Positions 8,968-21,551 of a stretch of DNA of 64,000 bases are shown one piece after another (the first letter of the stretch is position 1; each line of letters begins with the position of its first letter). The notes beneath the pieces are model-generated. The model made no database searches, was not told the origin of the DNA, and saw only the letters and a list, made by a program, of their open reading frames with translations. Origin of the DNA: Didymella arachidicola (Eukaryota > Ascomycota > Dothideomycetes > Pleosporales > Didymellaceae). The stretch covers positions 1,240,001-1,304,000 of the forward strand of contig CM049991.1 in NCBI GenBank assembly GCA_016630955.3, in the 5' to 3' direction. Made by a program: the position numbers and the translations under genes.

Positions 8968-10515
8968 ATGAAGCTGTCCATCACTGCCGTACTGTTGGCA
9001 TCCCTCTCTTCTGACGCTTTGGCACAAAGCTGTCAGGCTGGCATGAGCTCAACTCATCACTATGTTGCGGAGCTATACTTACGGATGCACAGACAAATAC
9101 CTTCCCGTTGTGAAGCTGAACCCGGGACTGGCTAAACTTGCAACGGCCGTGTGCCAAAAGCTTCTTTACACGACACCTCCAGGCACTACATACAAGACCG
9201 TCACCTCGACTGTCGTGACCACAAGCACACCTGTTGCTCCGACCAACACCATCAGCGCAACCTCATCGACTACCATTACGACGCCAGCACTCTGTAGCAC
9301 AACCGTAACTCAATAGCAAGCATTGACGACATGATACGGTTTTGTCCAGCAGCATGTTGTCAGAAAACGAGAGCAAGAAAAGCGACAGGACGCGTACGTT
9401 GAATAGCTAGACGCTCACACGCTAGCCGATGGACTGACCCGTTTCAGAGCCTTCGCCTTTGTGGCAGTTGGCTGCACTGGGGAACCAGCTGCTTTGACTG
9501 CTAAAGTTAGCAAAGCCTGCTCATGCTTCTTGACCCCAACCGCGACTCGGACTGTCACTGTCACCGCCACGTCTGTTACAAATGCGAGTGTTCCTGTAAG
9601 CTCGTTGCTCCGATATCACACCCCTTTGAAACTGACCTTTCTGATAGGTCGCGGTTACAACTACAACAACAGCTGTTGGCTCGGTAACTACACAGTCGTG
9701 CTCAAGCACAACGACTACTACAGTGTATGAAGGAGGAGGAGGCATGACATGTAGTGTGCCTCTGTCTTCCTACACGTCCGGCTCCATCACCTGTACGAAT
9801 GTTGCTGCGCCTTCCGCTAACAATGCACGATTTCGCATTGAAGGAAATGAAGCTGATGGCACGATCTTCGAAGGGTGTATAGCCTCTGGTCTCAGAGACA
9901 TTACGACGCCCTCCGGTGGTACGCATAGATGTGATGGAACAAACAACAACGCCAACCCAAACCCGGGTGCGACATTATCGACGCAGATTGACGAGGCAGC
10001 CCGTCAATTTGGGTTCGACTACGACGGCTCGTACTCTGACCAGTTCCAAGACTTCTTCATCCACCGCATTGGCTCTACAACCTCGACAGATAGTCAGTTT
10101 CGGGGTGTTCTGAGCAATGAAATTTTTACCCCTACTGGAGGGTGTCAGTTTCAGTCTCGAGCTGGTGACCGGGGCCTGTGGGCCTTCGACGTGTTGGCCC
10201 AAACAGGATGCTCCTCACGGTACGATAAACATTCCTCTTGGTGGCCGTTGAGCGCAAAGCTAATGCGCAATCTAGTTGTCCCCCGATTACGCTGCAGTCG
10301 CTCCTGGAACTACGGTGACTGTCACCATCTCCAGCGTTAACCCAAACAATGGAGCTGGTTCTCCCTTTGCAGGAGCAACGCTTTCGGACAAGGGTACCTC
10401 GGACTTAAATAGTCAAGTGACGTTCATTGCTCCAACTGAGCGTGGCTGTTACGTGCTGAAGGCCACTGGTCCGAACAAGATCAGGTCAAACGCTTTCTAC
10501 CTTTCTGTTTTCTGA
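8968..10515 (+). CDS. secreted Thr/Ser-rich protein with C-terminal WAFD-type domain, multi-exon, structure uncertain
   Basis: The protein starts MKLSITAVLLASLSSDALA, a clear signal peptide. Thr-rich linkers follow, then a C-terminal domain (from about 9740) with Cys residues, an FFIHRIGSTT segment, GGCQFQSRAGDRGLWAFD, and an Ig-like tail ending IRSNAFYLSVF. This arrangement recalls fungal wall or secreted proteins of unknown function. Likely introns are 9032-9092 (GTCAGG donor, restores frame), one from 9305 to 9406 or 9447, 9596-9647 (GTAAGC, good branch site) and one ending at 10275. The acceptor with the best signal at 9447, and the donor GTACGA at 10220, both leave the wrong frame; 9406 and 10191 keep it. 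So either non-consensus sites are used or the gene carries frameshifts. The neighbouring dehydrogenase is convergent, 266 bp away. Confidence 0.5.
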
Positions 10516-10781
10516 GAGTCAATGTAGCAGATACAATCTCCCTCCCTCAAGATCTATCTCCTTCAACGAAAGGCCAATGATTGCCGTATTGAGCGATATT
10601 GAGTTGTCTCTTCACATGCAATGAAACAGCCTCACTATCAATCAAGTACTCATTTCTACGTCTCCATGTAGAGGTAGATGTGGTGTCGTCCCTTGCCTCA
10701 AATGCAGACCAGTTCGAACAAGCAGGTACTCTCGGCAAGAACTCCAAGAAGTGCGACGGGCTTTCAAGAACCAGCAAACTT

Positions 10782-11618
10782 TCAAAGCTTTGAGAACATT
10801 GTCTCCTTCATGGCGCGCACGTCCAACTCATGTGTCCAAGTACTTCTCGGCTGCGTATGAAGAAACCAATACGTGTGTGCCAGATCCCTCGGTTGCATCA
10901 GGTACGAGTCAACATCCTGAAGCTTTTCCTCTTCACCTCCACGCTCCCACTGTCTCCGCCTGACCCCACCGATCAATTTGCCGTCCACTGGCCCGTCGAC
11001 AATGATATTGGCGGCGTGTATACCCTGGCTCTGATACTCTCGTGTGATGACCTGACACAACGATCGGAGGCCGAATTTGCCGGGCGAGAAGCTGGACAGC
11101 CCGGGCATACCACGAAGCGCGCCCGTGGCGCTCGTGAATAGGATCGTACCCTTCCCTGCCGCAAGCATGTCAGGGAGGACGCACTTCGAGGACCAGAAAG
11201 CGCCGAATAGATTGATCTTCGTAAAAGTCTCAAATTCTTCTGTCGTGGTATCGAGTATAGAGCGGCCGTTGACGCGTCGAGCACCTGCGTTGTAGACAAA
11301 CACATGTACTGGCCCCAACTCCTGACGAATCTTTGCGAAACTGGAGAGTACAGACTTCTCGATGCGTAGATCGGTGATATAGTAGTGTGAAGCTCCTTTT
11401 CCGAATTCTTCATCAATGCCTGCGACCATCGCCTTGAGCTTGTCTTCTGTCCGGGCCAGAAGTGCGACGATAAAGCCTTCTGATACGAAGCGCCGGGCGA
11501 CGGCTTCGCCTATGCCTGGACCAGCGCCGACGACAGCAATGGTGGGCTTGCCTGCAGTATTGAGGGACATGACTTTCAGCGCAGTGATAGACAGTGAACT
11601 TAATAACTCTTCGGGCAT
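10782..11618 (-). CDS. short-chain dehydrogenase/reductase (SDR) with FxxxK active site
   Basis: A 278-aa Rossmann-fold oxidoreductase. The cofactor loop is GAGPGIG (about residues 31-37), followed by the NAG motif and a Ser in FTSATGALRG. At the catalytic YxxxK position it has FSPGK, so Phe stands in for Tyr while Lys is kept. Some SDR subfamilies carry Phe there natively, so this need not mean loss of activity. The substrate cannot be told. The start could be Met17 (11570), which gives MSLNTAGKPTIAVVGAG, the normal SDR N-terminus; the 16 residues before it look like extra. No intron is needed. It is convergent with the secreted-protein gene. Confidence 0.85.
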   Translation of the reverse strand: MPEELLSSLSITALKVMSLNTAGKPTIAVVGAGPGIGEAVARRFVSEGFIVALLARTEDKLKAMVAGIDEEFGKGASHYYITDLRIEKSVLSSFAKIRQELGPVHVFVYNAGARRVNGRSILDTTTEEFETFTKINLFGAFWSSKCVLPDMLAAGKGTILFTSATGALRGMPGLSSFSPGKFGLRSLCQVITREYQSQGIHAANIIVDGPVDGKLIGGVRRRQWERGGEEEKLQDVDSYLMQPRDLAHTYWFLHTQPRSTWTHELDVRAMKETMFSKL

Positions 11619-14600
11619 CGGAGCCCTTCAGGCTTTTGATGTTTTCAATGATTACAAAACACGTGCGGGGAGCTCTGAACCGAGGAAGCGGCTATAGCTC
11701 AAAGTAAGCCTCAGAATTCGCCCTTGTCTCGCCAGGATGACGTTAACGTGTAAATACGTGAAGTGGCTAATCGTTCTACCAGATATGTACAGGGTGTGGC
11801 ATTGTCATTGGAGCAGATGCGAGGCTGGACTACTGGTGGATGCTGAGGTGTCTGCCTGCCTGGCTGTGTTTTGGCGGCCACAAGCGACAAGCGAGCCCGC
11901 CCACCTGCGCCGGCCAGCTCGCTGCTGACTCACCCTACCGGTGCATACTGTGCTGGTCTCTTAACGTCGGAGTTTATCAATTTGGGGAATGAAGAGCTGC
12001 CAGAGAAGTACTCCTCGCAGCAGAGGTTTTTTCAAGCATCATGAGTCTGTCGCAAACGTGCGAAAGTCTGCAAAGCAAGGCTGCGCTTTCTGCACTGACC
12101 TGCAAAACATTTGGCAACGACATGAGCTGGATCATTGTGTAGGTCCATGAAGTCATTTCCTAAGAAATGATGAAAGAAACTTCGTTAAACCCCCCCCCCT
12201 CTCTTAACAAATTGAAACGTATCTTGACTCCGTAGATGGTCTGTCTCTGCTGGGAAACCTGTACGCGTAAACCAGACTGAACACTGAATATAAGCACGAG
12301 TCTAAAGATGCTGCTGATGGTGATGATGACAACTGCACATTCTGTAATAATTCTGATTTCTTCCAATCTCACTGCTTGTTCTGCGGGTAAACGTCAATAC
12401 AACATCAGGTGAAAGAAATTTAAAGTAGATGCAGAGGCGACATCAAACAAATGATGAACTTCAACCAACGCCTCATCATTGATGGTCAATGTATTGGCGC
12501 CTGTCAAGTCTCTATAGACCAAGGCTCTGCAAATCGCCGTTTAGCTGGAAGCTGGCTCCATGAATGTCAAATCACTCACAAGTTATGCGCGCGCGACATC
12601 ATCCTTGTATTACTGAGCCATGTGGTACACCAAGGCGATGTAAGTGGCTCATCATATTTGAGAGTGCTCTGCACTTAGGAGCATCGTGTCGAGCTCGGTC
12701 ACTGTTGGAACGGCGAGATCGAGTCATTACTACCGAAGGACAAGCTGCAGTCTTTTCAGCACTCGCTTCGTATGATAGCCCTGCCAGGACTCTATCGCCA
12801 GCACAAGGAGCATGTGTATCGCTATTTGGTGGCTTGACTTGTGCCAGGTGTGCATCATGCAGGACTTGAACGAATTTTAGGATAGCAATCCGAAGAAGAC
12901 GGGCCTGACTTATCGAAAGTCAACATCGTTCATCAGCAATGACAACTCCAGGCAGCCAGCGTGATATCCTTCGAAGGCGTACAAACACCTTCGCCTACGA
13001 AACACCAGCGCATGTATCTGTATACTCGTGAAACAATCACGCAAAAGACGCACAGAGTCAGGGTGATCCGAACCGGCGTTGATGGGAAGAGCTTGTGGTC
13101 TAAATGGCTCGCTAAGCCGCCTTGAGCGGTGTCTCTACGATCCTGCTTTCACCACATCTAGTCTACTCTGGTGAGCTGCAAATGTACTGAGAGTGCCCCG
13201 CAGACTACCATGCCGTGGATGATATTGATCATGGAGGTGAAGTCCTTACAGACCTTTTCTCTAGTCTGCCTGAGGCACTTCATTAATGTTTGGAAAAGAT
13301 GCTGTAAAAAAGCTACGTCGCAATCAATCCTGCCTTGTTCTATTCAGGCAGACACACAGCGTCGATTGCACGAGTAGATGAGCTCGAAGGCAATTAAAGG
13401 GAGATTCGGATGGACACACGAGGACTGATCCTGAGAGACGCGGATGATCAACAAGTAGAACTGCAAGCGAGGCCGTATTTCGAGATGAGTGGAACATCTG
13501 AGTTCACACAGTTTCACTTGAACAATTTAGCTTCTCGTGACGAAAACAGCTTTTCTGAAGGTTCTCGATACTGCACTCACCACCCGATATACCGGTTAAA
13601 AGTGTAGGAAGCGTATCGTGATTCAACTGCAGGGGGTGTGCATGGCCCCAATGTGGCAGATCTCTAATAGAGAGCAATCATGTCTTCCTGAATCGTGCGA
13701 ACAAATCGTGCGTCTCCATGAGGGCTTTAGGTTTCGCCAAGCTTGAGTAGCCCTCTTGAATAAAAAAAGATTTTGCGTCTGAATAGCTTGTATCTCATTG
13801 CACTTCATGTGGGTCGAGAGACATTCTGTTGACCAAACGGTAATATTGTTCCAAGAATCTTCCGATGAGGTGTCTTATGTGTTGTTGATCTGGTATGCCA
13901 GACTATGGGGTTCCTTATTTTCGTCAGACTGTTCCGACAGATGGCAGGAAACAGCTATAACAGGTGCATGCCTTGTGTCGGTGTCGTCTTAGACTGACGG
14001 ACTTCGATTCGATATTGTCGCCACCAAATGCAACCACCAGGGCTAAGTTTCCACCCTTTGTCTGTCCCCGGTCAAGGAGTGCGAACGTGAGCTATCTGAG
14101 AAGTGTTTTGCCGGGTATGACCTGTCCAAGGGCCTCAGTCTCGTTCGAACCTCTACCACCGACGGAAAAAGTGCGAACAGAGTAGGAAGTCGAATGAAGC
14201 GCCGGAGATGTCAATGCACGAGGTGCTTTTCGTAGGTTGAGGCATGTCTTTCGCGGAACTCAGCGATTTCTGCAAAGTGCAAGGCAGATGGGGCAGGTGG
14301 GAGTATTTCTTATCAAACGCCCCCTTGACCGTGCCAGGCTGTGTGTTCAGTCTAATTATTGTGACCTCTTGCTTCCGGTTCTCTTTTGCAGGATCCAAAT
14401 CGTGTGGCTGTCGCGCTAATTTGTGGATTTTATGTTACGGCTTCTTATAGCTTCTGGCTTGTTCGAAAAGGATGACCGCATTTGCTAAACATCCTCTCGC
14501 CACAAAGGACACGTCAACTAACGTATAGTAAGGTAGCAATGCATAGGCGAGTGTGCTGTATCGTTCTCGGCCAATATACCGGCAAGGTGTTCTCTTTCTC

Positions 14601-17600
14601 CGGCGATCGTGATGGAACAAACCGCCTTGCGAAGTCGTGGCTGCGGACACTGTCCATGGCATTGTCACCAGGGATCGACCATTGTAACTCACTTTTGCAG
14701 AGCCTTTCATTCAATGCGATGATGTTGAAGGCAGGCGGTCAAGTTAAGAAGTGAGCTCAGGGACTTCCAAGTTCAGGCGCCATGGAGATCCTTCCCCTTT
14801 CGTCGATGTCTCCGGAGGCTGAGGGACGGACGCACCCGACTTTCTGGGTGACCGTCCTCACCACATAACTCTACTTCAACTACATTCTTCCTGTGGTTTG
14901 ATTGTACTTGTCCTGCAATTGACCTTTCGCATCATATGGAGCTCGCCCCATACGATCGGAGACGGTGCAGTGGAGCGTGGGGTTGACAGCCTGGCCTGAC
15001 CTGTCTCTAGCCCCCAATCCCCGAATCCTAGGAAAAGCAGGCGAAAACCTCGACCCGTGCAAGAAAACTCACTGCGCATCGAAACAGCGCAGGGGCGACA
15101 TGATCTTGTCACGCCGCGCACGCGTGCGTCGCCGACTAAGCGGCCAGTGATCTCGACTTTGACAAGCAATACACGGGACAGCATGCAATCCAGCGCCCGG
15201 CAGGTTCTTCACCCCACTCGGGTCCTGGACTCATGACCTGTGCACGCAAACGGGTAAGTCAGGTCAGTTTTTGACTCGACTTTGATTGAGGACGGGGGTT
15301 GGCGAGAAAAGGGTCTCGATCCAGGCGAGACGCCCACCCCCTCACGGACAACACATGCCAATCACCCAACACGACCAAACTTTTCAGGACATCGACTCGC
15401 CAGCGCCTGAATCGTCTCTCGGTTGCAGGGCTTAAACAATCCTGCAGGATGTTCTCGGTCAGAATTTGCTTGCTTTTCCGGACTAGGTCTCGACGTCTCC
15501 CCTGTATAAAGAGTGCATCTCCGGAAGTTGCCGCCGCAGAAGTTCCGCATTTCACAAGCAAACAAGGAGGTCTAATTCTCGGTCAAGGTCACAAGATTGT
15601 GTTAATACTTGTCTTGGTGGTTGATGAGGTCGGTCGGTCGGTGTTAGAGATTGGTCCGCTTGCGTTAGGAAGATCTGCGGTTCGGGAGAGAGGGGTCAAA
15701 GGTTGCCAGCACACGCCTGTCGATTTGCGGGCGACACTACGACACGACTGATTGGGAGAGGGCTTGTCACCGTACGCAAGCCTTCCAATCGAATCTTGTT
15801 TGATTGCCTCACAGTGTTCAATCCTGCAAAAAAGCTACACCAGCCATATGGATTTCATCACTTGCGCTTGACCGCCCGAACGCAACCAGCATGAGGCTCT
15901 GCTGACCGAGACCAGTCCATTGCTCGTCTGAGGATTGCATGGGTAACTGAGACATCCTAGGCGAAGCAACGGAGGCTAAACCGTTCATTCGCTGTTCACA
16001 TCTCGAGAGTCGGCCCGCTGGTTGCCGTCCAGACACGGGAAGGGAAGCATTTCTTGGGACGCTATAACCACAGACTGGGAACGCCAAGTCGTACGCTTTG
16101 ACCCGTGGCGTCGGCTGGCGGGGCGCTTGTACAGGCGACACCGAGGCGCAAGCCACCACGCGGTCGCGCCGAAATCAACGAACCTACCTTCCTTCATAGC
16201 GCACGTTGGCTCGAAACGGTCACTTTGTCGCACTTGGGCAGTCTGTTCGCCAATGTGGCTATCGTCAACCTAGAAGGTGGGGCAACAAGCTCAGCACTAC
16301 GACATTCGGAGGCTTCTCAAGTTTGCACAAGAATTGCTGTGGGAGCACAGCGCTATCGGTCTCGCAACAAACAGCAGACAGCAGACAGCGACGGGTCATA
16401 CGATCCTACTGAATCACAGGCATGGCATGTCAGATACTTGAATTCCGTTGAATTGCTGCAACACAACGCGAATTGTGGGGTACCCAGACAACTGGACCAC
16501 CCAAAAAGCCTCTCGTGTTGATCACCCGTCGATGTGGCTTTCGGAGTTCCATACCGCTGCATACTGCACCACTCGGTATTGCACCACTCGTCTTTATCGT
16601 CTTCCAGCAACGATCATGTACGCCTTTTCACCCGTTCTTGTTGGATCGCTCTTCTAGAGCGCTGTACCCAGTCTCATACCTGGCTAAAGGAGTGATCTAG
16701 CAGAGGCGACATCGAATCGCGCATGCATGGGCATGCGGGCGGACGTGTGAGAGGATACAGAGGCCTTTATGATGCATCTGGCGCTATTTGAGAAGTTGAG
16801 TCTACAGACGTGTCTCAGATCCACTACTGGTCACACTTTCGAACCTCCATGCTGAAGGTCTGTCGTTGCTTCGTAGGTAATTCGAGCCTCGCACTCTTTG
16901 CGAACGTCGGCGAGAACCCCCTTCCCCTCACCCCACATCCTGGCGCTTACCTAGATCGTCTCGCAATTGAAATCTTTCGCAATTGCACAATGTACGATAT
17001 CAGTGCTCATCATGTCATAAGCGGAAACATCTGTAACGGATACGAGTCAAGCCACCTTCAGTCATTTATTCATCCTTGAGGAACAGCTTCAGACCGGTGA
17101 ATGCGGTGTTCCACATTGATTGTTGGAAGCGATTACACAGTGCAACACATGTCCAGGATGTTCGCGAAAAAAGCTCAATTTGGGTTAGTGTCTCTTATCG
17201 GCCCTTTTACGGATGGATAGTGCGCCGCAACCAGATCGACAAGGTCAATGCCAGTCACCGCAGGTCCAGGCTGGCCTGCGGCCTTCTCAAACGATTGCGT
17301 TCGACGATGGGCTTCTAATATCATAGCCATGCATGAGTAAGCGATTTGAGCCATCTGATTCGACCGATATCTATCCATATGCTCTCCAAATATAGCGCTT
17401 GGACAACACATGTGGCGGTGCGAAGCCGCCATTTCTCAGAAGTATCCGCCCTCAAGCTACACACACTTGGTGTATTGCAGCGTCGATTCCTGCGTCAACA
17501 ATATAATTGGGTGTACTTCACACGTCCATGCAATGCATATCGATCGTGCACAAACAGCACTAAGTCGACGTCCTGGTTGGCTTGCTTTGAACAGCCGAAA

Positions 17601-19775
17601 ATAGCGTGCATGGTCGCACCGCGACCATCAATATTCAAGACAAGTCACTATCAGCACGCCGCATCAGGATCCCTTAAACGTTTGGATCTAGTGTCGATGA
17701 GGCTCGCGTTCGTAAGATTCGGGTCGTGGTACCGATGACAGCAAAGCCTGCTATAGTTTCCTGCACCTAATATAGTCCATCTTTGGGGATCTGACGAACC
17801 GTGCCGTTGAAAGGACCACCCCACAGATGCTACTGCGACGAGCACTTCCCCACGTGAACGGGTGACCGTTACGTTCTTTGGTCGCACATGATAGTGGACC
17901 ACAGAACCAACCAGGCGGCGCGAACCCATCCCAAATTATGCTCAGGGAACACAGTGACATTCCTCTGGAGGCATTGTAACGCAGTCAATAACGATGCGGT
18001 AGAGTAGTGATACCCCGCTACAGATATGAATACTCGATCAAGACTAGATGGGCAAGGCTACGGGACCACAGGACCCAGCGCCGTGCTCTAGCTGCAGTTC
18101 ACGCTTGTCCATTAACCTTATCCATAATATCGGGCCATATTAGTTCAGGGACCACGAGGGATCACAGACACTCCTGGACAGGGCATCAACGCAGATACGA
18201 AGTGCCTTGCTCGAACACCATGTTCATGCCCTGTCAGTAACACGCTGATAGCATGGGAAATGTGTAATGCGGGTCCTACTCATGCAACTTCCCAGCAACC
18301 TCCTGCGTACTACTGGGCATCTCTTTGTGATAATTGCGAACGCTGGGCAGCTGCAGCCAGAGACGGCGGCTTGAAGCGATTGGAACAAGGAAGCGAAGCT
18401 TTGCCAAAAGCCTCTTTAGGGCGCGCCCATTTCCACAATCGGAGTGCATGCAGCAGGCATATGCTTCAGTTGTTTGCATCCGTCAAGTGTTGCAGTGCAG
18501 CCTGGACGAGCCGAGCTTCGAAGATCGTGGATTAACATTATCGCAGCGATGACATCGTCTAGAATGTGACGTTGCAAATGATGATGGTGATGGAGATGAC
18601 GGCGGTGAGGCTCCTCGCTGAACGAGCGGTGCTGCGGTGACTGCGCCCACGAGGGTGCCGCCCCAGGCAGGCCAAACCACATTCGGGTAATGGTCTTAAT
18701 TTTAGATCCATCCCAGGTCCAATGAAACGTCATTTCCACGAGCACAGCCGCACCTTAGCGGACTACCAGCCACAAGGTTCCGCTTTACGTTCCGGCGGCG
18801 GCGGCGAAGCTTTTGCGAATCAGATGAAGGGTGAACCCACGCCCGCGGATTGGACAGGCGCCTTTGCTGGCTCACTCACAAAAGCGGTGGTCTAGCGTGC
18901 ACATCGTCTGAATGCACTCACTCATCCGCTTACCTTCGCCTAACTCAGCATGGGCATTCATTAGGGTTGCGCCCTCACTCGCCAGCGTGCGCTTGCGGTC
19001 GTCGCATTGGGCATGGAGCGGTCCTTGGCTCAAGACAAGGGTGACTTTGACCATCCGGCTTCACCGCAATCCACAGAGGCTTGTCGTCCCACGAAGCGGT
19101 CGGGGCGCGCGATCTAGGCGGGGACGACGACAGACGGCGGACGGTATACTTCTGCCTTTTCTTATTCTCCGCTAGCGTGACTTGTCGTTCCCAATCTGAG
19201 GTGTCATGCCACGGACCCGCTCCTGTAGGGCAGAGTGCAGGGGTTCGTGGTGGCTTTACGCACTGTCCGCACTGGGGGCTATCGTGGTCGTGTCTGAGGC
19301 CTTATGTATAAACCACACTTCGCCCCCGAGGTACGGGCCTCAGATCCAGGCCTCCTGATCAGCACAAATACAACCAATTCTGGACCTTGCCTACAGTCTC
19401 GGTCTACCACACAGTATCCAGTCTTCTCGCTGTGACCTGTCACTCCCAACCTGGTCTCTCGAATCTCGGAACCGTTACGCGCCGTCGCATATCACTCCAA
19501 TCCAGCAATCGATCTGCAATAACGAAAGATCCCGATCGTTGTTCTCCCGAACCGAGAACTGTGGCTGCCTGTGCCCTCTTCTCAGAGCTGGTAAGCTTCC
19601 CTTGCCAGGGCTGTCGTCCAGATGCGCTAGCGAACCAAGCACTGCTTCTGCTTATCCTTTGATGGGCCCCGGTCCGCTTCTCACCCAACCTTACTGACTT
19701 TCAATGTAATAAGACCTGAGCTGCTCATCTCACGATATACGTTCAGCTTCAGCACCCAGCATCACGTTGATCAAC
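11619..19775. other. 8.2-kb gene-free stretch
   Basis: Only short ORFs are present, none with a family motif, and they are scattered on both strands with no coherent splice pattern. I saw no transposon domain and no tRNA. Minor features are a run of ten C at 12190-12199 and short GGTC and CAG-like runs near 15630 and 16375. The last 400 bases or so before 19776 are pyrimidine-rich, as in a fungal leader or promoter, and probably serve the zinc-finger gene. Confidence 0.6.
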
Positions 19776-21551
19776 ATGGTCGACTACGCATATCCTCCAA
19801 CCATGCAGCAGCACGACTTCGAGGTCTACCAGGAGCAGGAGCAGCAGTTGCAATACCTTCCTACCAATCAATCCTTCCTTCCCTCCTCATCATCCTACAG
19901 CATGGGGCAATCGTTCAGCGCACCGTACGAGCACACATATCCTTTGATCGAGGCACCAAGGTCGCAATATACCTACGAACAATTTGCCCAGGGGCACAAG
20001 CTTGCATCACAATACAACTACCACAGCCCTTCTGGATCTCCTCACTCAACCCTGAATTCATTGCAAGACCAGCCTCCAATCCTCTCTGCTTCTTCCGAAT
20101 CTGGTGCTTCGGCGACCTCCTCCGCCCTGGGTTCACCTTCTACCACTCCCCAGTTCGAGATGGATGCATGGAACCCAATGGCCATGATGACCTCTGGAAT
20201 TGACTTCCCCACGATGGCCGCAGAGCAGAAGTCATTCATTGGTAAGTCGATGGTTTCTGTTTCGACGACGACATCTTTCTCTTCTTCTACATCTACTGCT
20301 TCAAGTACTGCCTTCAAAACTCCAACGACTCCTGCCTCAGCAAGCTGGACTTCCATGAGGTCGACTCGCCGAAGGAACTCTCTGCTTTCAAACGATATCC
20401 TGCCTAATGAGGTTCCAACATCGCCTGCTTCTTCATTCATTTCTTCTCCGCTTCTCTCAAGGTCTTCTCCTTCCCTCATGCCATTTTCGCAAGCTTCTTG
20501 TCGGTTTCCTCCCCAAAGCTTCTCCATTACATTGCGCAGATAAGCTAACTTATCCACCGCAGACCCCAATATCATCCAGCCGTTCACATTCGCTCCCCAA
20601 AGCCCTTTTCCTGAGATTCGCACATCACAGTCAGACTACTTCACTGTTGTCGAGCAGCCTGCCTCACCAGCTTTGTCGCATTTATCAGCACAAAGCCCAG
20701 GCCCACGCATCAAGCAAGGAAGCGCATCGCCCTTCCTTCAGACACATTTTCACCCCTATCAGAGGCGGAGCTCAGTAGCATCTCACCGCTCACAGCACTC
20801 CAATGCCAGCCGACGCAGCGGAAGTGGCAGCAGCTTCGAATTGGATGACGAGACAATGTCGAAGGGCCAGTGCCCACTGCCAGAATGTGGACGTGTGTTC
20901 AAGGACTTGAAGGCCCATATGCTTACGCACCGCGCCGAGCGCCCAGAGAAGTGCCCCATCACCACTTGCGAATACTACACCAAGGGCTTCGCAAGGAAGT
21001 ACGACAAGAACCGACACACCCTCACTCACTACAAGGGTACCATGGTGTGCGGCTTCTGCCCAGGTAGCGGCTCGGCCGCAGAGAAGAGCTTTAACCGCGC
21101 CGATGTCTTCAAGAGGCACCTTACTTCGGTACATGGTGTCGAGCAGAACCCTCCCAACAGTCGCAAGAAGAGCCCTAACGGCACACGCAAGGCTTTCTGC
21201 CCACAGATTGCGGGTACCTGCTCGACTTGCTCAGTTACATTTGCCAATGCGCAAGACTTTTACGAGCACTTGGACGACTGTGTACTGCGCGTCGTCCAGC
21301 AGGCTGACCCCTGCGAGGCCATCAACCAGCGCCTGCTGACATCCGTTGCTGAGGACAAGGACGTCACCGACACACTTGATCGCAACGGTCTTTCCAAGAT
21401 CATCGAATACACAGTCCCCTCTTACAACGACGAAGAGGAGGAGGACGACTTCGACGAGGAGGTTGATGTCGACGACAGGGAAGATGGTACCTACGGCAGC
21501 CGCAAGTCGCGCTCCGGTAAGGGTGGCATCAAGAAGTCCAACTCGAATTGA
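19776..21551 (+). CDS. C2H2 zinc-finger transcription factor (ends at a TGA with CARYYA context)
   Basis: Two exons, 19776-20241 and 20563-21551, give 484 aa. The 321-bp intron has a GTAAGT donor, a CTAAC branch site and a CCGCAG acceptor, and joins in frame. The N-terminal 240 residues are Ser/Gln/Pro-rich, like an activation region. Three fingers follow at about 258-360: CPLPECGRVFKDLKAHMLTH, then C-x4-C-x12-H-x4-H, then C-x2-C...H-x4-H. A C-x2-C...H-x4-C motif comes next. The tail is strongly acidic (EEEEDDFDEE) and then basic. The TGA at 21549-21551 is followed by CAATCA and a further 141 sense codons in the same frame, listed separately. It is probably a nuclear DNA-binding regulator; no ortholog name is assigned. 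Confidence 0.88.

Noticed and set aside
15299..15751. 150-aa plus-strand ORF in the gene desert
   Set aside because: No motif, low-complexity Arg/Ser content, no splice context; looks like chance.
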